DNA from: Methanobacteriota archaeon
GTDB lineage: Archaea > Micrarchaeota > Micrarchaeia > Anstonellales > J096
Length of the DNA: 10,429 nucleotides
Direction: 5' to 3'
Assembly: GCA_003694965.1 (NCBI GenBank)
Contig: RFJG01000075.1
Span: 1 to 10,429 of the forward strand
A program made the translations under genes and the position numbers. The notes beneath the pieces are model-generated. The model searched no databases, had not been told where the DNA came from, and saw only the letters and a program-made list of their open reading frames with translations. Below are positions 8,088 to 10,429 of this stretch, piece by piece (within the stretch, counting starts at the first letter, position 1; each line of letters begins with the position of its first letter).

Positions 8088-9157
8088 GATGCTCCCTTGA
8101 AATAATCAAATACCTTGTTAAAGTTCGTGGCAAATGTCAATGAAATAGCTAAGGCAAGCGAAGGAATGACTAATATCAAGGGGTAGTAACTAACCAATGT
8201 TGGAATGGAATATGGAATGTTCTCGCAGTCAGTAAATGGCCCGAATACAAAGTGCTCCTTAACCCCGGATGTTGAGCAAAGCGTAGAGACGGGATGGCTC
8301 GCATCAAATATGCCATAAAAAGTAGCTAAGAGGAAGGGGAAGACTGCACCAAAAGCAAAAACTAGCGTGAAGAGCATATTACCCGCTTGCCTCGTCCAAG
8401 GCAGGAGCCTAAGTATTACTGCCATAAGAGGTATTAGGGGTAGTAGGTCCTCAAACAAGAAGCTGAATATTATCCTATTAGGGATTAGGAGGGTCTCGGC
8501 AAAATTGGCATATTGTGATATGACAATTGAAACCATATCAGAGTATGTCCTGAAATTATAATAAGGAGAGAGCGAGAGTGTTACTGTTATGGCAGAAGGT
8601 ATGGATGTAACATAGTTAAGCGTGCCCATTGACAAACAGTACCAATATGTGGGAAAAGTAGCAACGCATGAGAGAGCCATAGAAGCTTCAGCAATCCCTA
8701 AAGAAGTGAGAAAGGAAGCTGAGAAGGGAGAGATTGCAGTGAGGGCAGGTACATAGACAGAGCCTTTTACTAAGAAATCATACTGCTTGTTGGCTGAAGC
8801 AACAATAGAAGATTTTAGTTGGTTCTCGTAGAAGACCATCCTGTCAAGGACATACGTTATCATATTGTTCTGGCCAGTCTGGACTGCCAAAAGCTGCTGG
8901 AAGCCAAGGAGAAGAGAGGAATATGTTACGAACATCATTAGGGTTAGGGCAAGCTGCCATACCTCTGTCTTTGCCAAGACTACCCACTGCGGTTTAGTTA
9001 ACTTGCCAAATATGTAGATTATTGCTATTATGGCTGCGCTAACGACAAAAAGTAATGCGATGGTTGGCAAGGAATCTGCGAAGAACAGCTCCTGTAATGA
9101 CTGGGCATTTGCAACTGCTATTAAGAGCAGGAAACTAAACACGACTCTGTATTCCAT
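8084..9157 (-). CDS. G2: five-TM VirB6-like membrane protein with signal peptide
   Basis: 357 residues from ATG 9157. The signal peptide (MEYRVVFSFLLLIAVANA, cleavage likely after residue 18) gives an outside N-terminus. TM1 is about 30-51, followed by a basic cytoplasmic loop (GKLTKPQWVVLAKTEVW) and TM2 at about 68-86. The external helical region (about 95-215) includes C164 and C174. Its shared module is the clearest in the operon: PLIPLMAVILRLLPWTRQAG (240-259; R250, P253, R256, G259), with the following helix ending at P274. The short external loop has C294 and C311, a likely disulfide. The last TM is about 322-342 and the tail FNKVFDYFKGAS lacks the LGGE motif of its relatives. The alternative GTG 9172 lies within the SD GGAGGTGA and would add MSSSS before the signal peptide, so it was rejected. 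This ORF overlaps the end of G1 by 23 bases and the start of G3 by four. Channel-subunit role inferred. Confidence 0.9.
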   Translation of the reverse strand: MEYRVVFSFLLLIAVANAQSLQELFFADSLPTIALLFVVSAAIIAIIYIFGKLTKPQWVVLAKTEVWQLALTLMMFVTYSSLLLGFQQLLAVQTGQNNMITYVLDRMVFYENQLKSSIVASANKQYDFLVKGSVYVPALTAISPFSASFLTSLGIAEASMALSCVATFPTYWYCLSMGTLNYVTSIPSAITVTLSLSPYYNFRTYSDMVSIVISQYANFAETLLIPNRIIFSFLFEDLLPLIPLMAVILRLLPWTRQAGNMLFTLVFAFGAVFPFLLATFYGIFDASHPVSTLCSTSGVKEHFVFGPFTDCENIPYSIPTLVSYYPLILVIPSLALAISLTFATNFNKVFDYFKGAS

Positions 9158-10244
9158 AGAGGAAGAACTCACCTCCTAACAATAATGATAATGACCTTAT
9201 GAAGGCAAGGGTTGAAAAAACTGTTATGAATGAAACGAAGACAAGACGGACTTGGGCAAATATTGCTGTGTTCGCAACTGCCTGCAATGAATACATAAGT
9301 TTCTTCGTGTTCGTTGGCCCCGTAAGGACATCTGCTACACGGTCTAATGGCAAGGCTACTGCAGATAGCGTTGCCTTTGTTCCTGCAACTGCCCAAGTGG
9401 CAATAGGACCTAAGGCAGCTTCTCCGGGCGTTGCTAGAGGGGCTGAGATAAGAGATGTGTAAAAAGAGGTCTCAAAATATCCCTTGAAAGCAGTTGTGGA
9501 ACTATCAAATGTTGAGATGGCTGGTTGCAGATCAGAGGAAGATGGAAGGGATATGAGAACTGCTGCTAGACTGGCGGCAACATAATAAGATAATGGCAAG
9601 GCTATGAGGAGGCCGAGAGCGACAGATATGAGTGTAGAGCCTATCCTCTTGAGGGGTGGGAACAACCTTATGAGTATGCCAAAGGGCACTAAGTAGGTTA
9701 GTGATATGTGTATGGCAAATTCTATGAAAGATGAGAAAGCCAAGGTTATTGCCCAAGTTGAGAGCAGGGAAGCGGCTGAAGAGGAGATATTGCTAGCCAT
9801 TATGGAAGCAGCTGCGAACTTCCCCCCTAATGAGTAGCCCGTTTTGACTATCCAAGATATGGAGTAGGAGCTTGAAAAAGGGGAAAGGTCTGCCACATAA
9901 GCATAGAGCTCTGCGCTACTGGCGTACATTTTCTTAAGGGACATGAGGAAATCATAGTCTGGGGAAGCATAGAAGCTATTTCCATTTAATGCACTTATCA
10001 AGTTTGCAGTGTTTGGAGCAAAAGAGGGGAGGGCCCCTATATAGGGGACGAGGAGCATAGTTAGGACAAGGATCAAGAGCACTCCAGATGTAAGGGATTT
10101 TAGCTCCATCTTCACTTTTTCGTCGGCATTCTGGAGTGCTAATACAGATGCCAAAATCCGATATAATGAGATGTATGCAACTCCCAAAGCTGCTGCAACT
10201 AAGAAGGTAACAGCGTAGCTTGACAAATCTAGCGAGTAAGTCAT
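9135..10244 (-). CDS. G1: first gene of the operon, five-TM VirB6-like membrane protein
   Basis: 369 residues. A short leader (MTYSLDLSSY) leads into TM1 (about 10-32), a charged cytoplasmic loop (NADEKVKMELKS, 39-50) and TM2 (52-73). The external region (about 74-160) is rich in Ser, Tyr and Ala. The module PFGILIRLFPPLKRIGS (P187, R193, P196, K199, R200, G202) is followed by a helix ending at P217. The external loop of about 100 residues (232-328) has no cysteine. The last TM (about 332-350) ends in SLLLGGEFFLYGIQSRV, the fullest form of the C-terminal LGGE signature shared with G3. There is no signal peptide; N-out topology fits the charge distribution. The ATG lies 26 bases downstream of the centre of a TATA-like box, so the message is probably leaderless. 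Stop TAG at 9137-9135 falls inside G2. Family assignment to VirB6/TrbL-type proteins is inference from topology and motif. Confidence 0.9.
   Translation of the reverse strand: MTYSLDLSSYAVTFLVAAALGVAYISLYRILASVLALQNADEKVKMELKSLTSGVLLILVLTMLLVPYIGALPSFAPNTANLISALNGNSFYASPDYDFLMSLKKMYASSAELYAYVADLSPFSSSYSISWIVKTGYSLGGKFAAASIMASNISSSAASLLSTWAITLAFSSFIEFAIHISLTYLVPFGILIRLFPPLKRIGSTLISVALGLLIALPLSYYVAASLAAVLISLPSSSDLQPAISTFDSSTTAFKGYFETSFYTSLISAPLATPGEAALGPIATWAVAGTKATLSAVALPLDRVADVLTGPTNTKKLMYSLQAVANTAIFAQVRLVFVSFITVFSTLAFIRSLSLLLGGEFFLYGIQSRV
9169..9176 (-). promoter_or_regulatory. Ribosome binding site deciding the G2 start
   Basis: GGAGGTGA on the minus strand lies inside the 3' end of G1, complementary to the 3' end of archaeal 16S rRNA. 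The GTG at 9172-9170 is part of this site and so cannot be the start it serves. ATG 9157 is next in frame and begins a textbook signal peptide. The gap of 11 bases from the end of the SD to this ATG is longer than usual. Confidence 0.6.
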
Positions 10245-10265
10245 CGTTATAGCGTTCTCTCTCTG

Positions 10266-10275
10266 TATTTAAAAG
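10266..10275 (-). promoter_or_regulatory. TATA-like promoter box of the G1-G7 operon
   Basis: On the minus strand this reads CTTTTAAATA, preceded by a purine-containing GGAAAC that could serve as a TFB-recognition element. Its centre is 26 bases upstream of the G1 ATG (10244), which places the predicted transcription start at or next to the start codon. No SD-like sequence precedes the ATG, in keeping with a leaderless message. No other promoter-like signal was evident for the downstream genes. Confidence 0.65.
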
Positions 10276-10342
10276 GTTTCCTAATAGATAGGCTGCAAAG
10301 AACACCTCCCTGGTTATTGTCGCTATTTACGGCAACTTATGA

Positions 10343-10350
10343 TTTATAAG
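10343..10350 (+). promoter_or_regulatory. TATA-like promoter box of the plus-strand S-layer-like gene
   Basis: TTTATAAG is a near-ideal archaeal TATA box. Its centre is about 27 bases upstream of ATG 10374, again predicting a start of transcription at the start codon. It is about 70 bases from the operon's TATA box, so the two divergent units could be influenced by one shared regulator, although no operator-like repeat was seen between them. Confidence 0.65.
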
Positions 10351-10373
10351 CATTTCTCCTCTTAAATTAAGAT

Positions 10374-10429
10374 ATGAAACTTAGGAAGCTTGGCAGAGCT
10401 GTAATGCTTGGAGCTGCGTTGAGTGTTGG
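10374..10429 (+). CDS. Start of a divergent secreted/S-layer-like protein (partial, runs off right edge)
   Basis: Only 18 complete codons are visible: MKLRKLGRAVMLGAALSV. A basic n-region (K-L-R-K-L-G-R) followed by a small-residue hydrophobic stretch resembles signal peptides of archaeal S-layer proteins, which typically begin with a Lys-rich segment followed by a Gly/Ala-rich core. The ATG lies 27 bases downstream of the centre of TTTATAAG, with no SD in the gap, which fits a leaderless, strongly expressed gene. Because almost all of the protein is outside the window, the S-layer call is tentative; any secreted or signal-anchored protein would fit. It does not overlap the operon and is transcribed away from it. 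Confidence 0.5.
   Translation, partial: MKLRKLGRAVMLGAALSV

Noticed and set aside
9199..9462. Plus-strand open frame of 87 codons
   Set aside because: Antisense to the C-terminal half of G1, with no independent coding signal.
1791..10244. Annotation as ABC transporter permeases or secondary transporters
   Set aside because: No EAA loop of ABC permeases, no transporter signature and no ATP-binding partner in the operon; large external loops, signal peptides and five TMs fit poorly.
9976..10305. Minus-strand open frame of 109 codons at the operon start
   Set aside because: It overlaps G1 in another frame, and its start lies upstream of the TATA box that serves G1; G1 has clear membrane topology and paralogues.
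10317..10335. Imperfect inverted repeat (TTGTCG ... CGGCAA) between the divergent promoters
   Set aside because: Six-base arms with one mismatch are expected by chance and do not overlap a TATA box; not enough for an operator or terminator call.

Overview
The window looks archaeal. The two transcription units start divergently from a 129-base intergenic region (10245-10373). Each has an AT-rich TATA-like box about 26 bases upstream of its first ATG, the geometry of archaeal leaderless transcripts. Internal genes on the minus strand carry Shine-Dalgarno (SD) sequences such as GGAGGTGA and GGGGAGG. The plus-strand gene opens with a signal sequence resembling those of archaeal S-layer proteins. 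The lineage cannot be fixed from the sequence; a DPANN or euryarchaeal genome would fit, but that is a guess. No rRNA, tRNA, CRISPR, insertion sequence or integrase was seen.

Layout: almost the whole window (10244 down to 1) is one minus-strand operon of seven overlapping genes, here called G1 to G7 in order of transcription: G1 (10244-9135), G2 (9157-8084), G3 (8087-5535), G4 (5538-4027), G5 (4027-2894), G6 (2897-1791) and G7 (1794 to beyond position 1, an open frame of 598 codons cut by the window edge). Four junctions are ATGA overlaps, one is TGATG and one is a 23-base overlap, so translation is probably coupled. At the right edge, the first 18 codons of a divergent plus-strand gene (10374 onward) look like an S-layer or other secreted-protein signal peptide.

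Main result: G1-G6 have no obvious simple annotation, but aligned by eye they share one plan. It consists of an outside N-terminus (signal peptide, signal anchor or short leader), two transmembrane (TM) helices around a charged cytoplasmic loop, an external helical region, and a helix ending in a short basic loop of the form R-x-[LF]-[PFN]-x-x-[KR]-x-x-[GS]. A helix ending in Pro follows, then an external loop of very variable size, and finally a last TM helix with a short cytoplasmic tail that often begins LGG[ED]. This five-TM, N-out/C-in plan with an R...P...[KR]..G loop recalls the VirB6/TrbL channel subunits of type IV secretion systems and related archaeal DNA-transfer proteins. The VirB6 link is inference. 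The shared motif is visible directly in the translations.

The paralogues differ mainly in what they display outside. G3 has a loop of more than 500 residues holding all 20 of its cysteines. G4 has an N-terminal beta-sandwich-like domain on a Thr/Pro-rich stalk. G2 has a small loop with two cysteines. G7 is a large Cys-rich exported protein, possibly a lipoprotein, with no membrane segment after its signal sequence in the visible part. Together they suggest an envelope-spanning surface apparatus made of several non-identical VirB6-like subunits, encoded beside a likely surface-layer gene. No ATPase, coupling protein, pilin or relaxase lies in the window, so the function (DNA transfer, secretion or attachment) is open.
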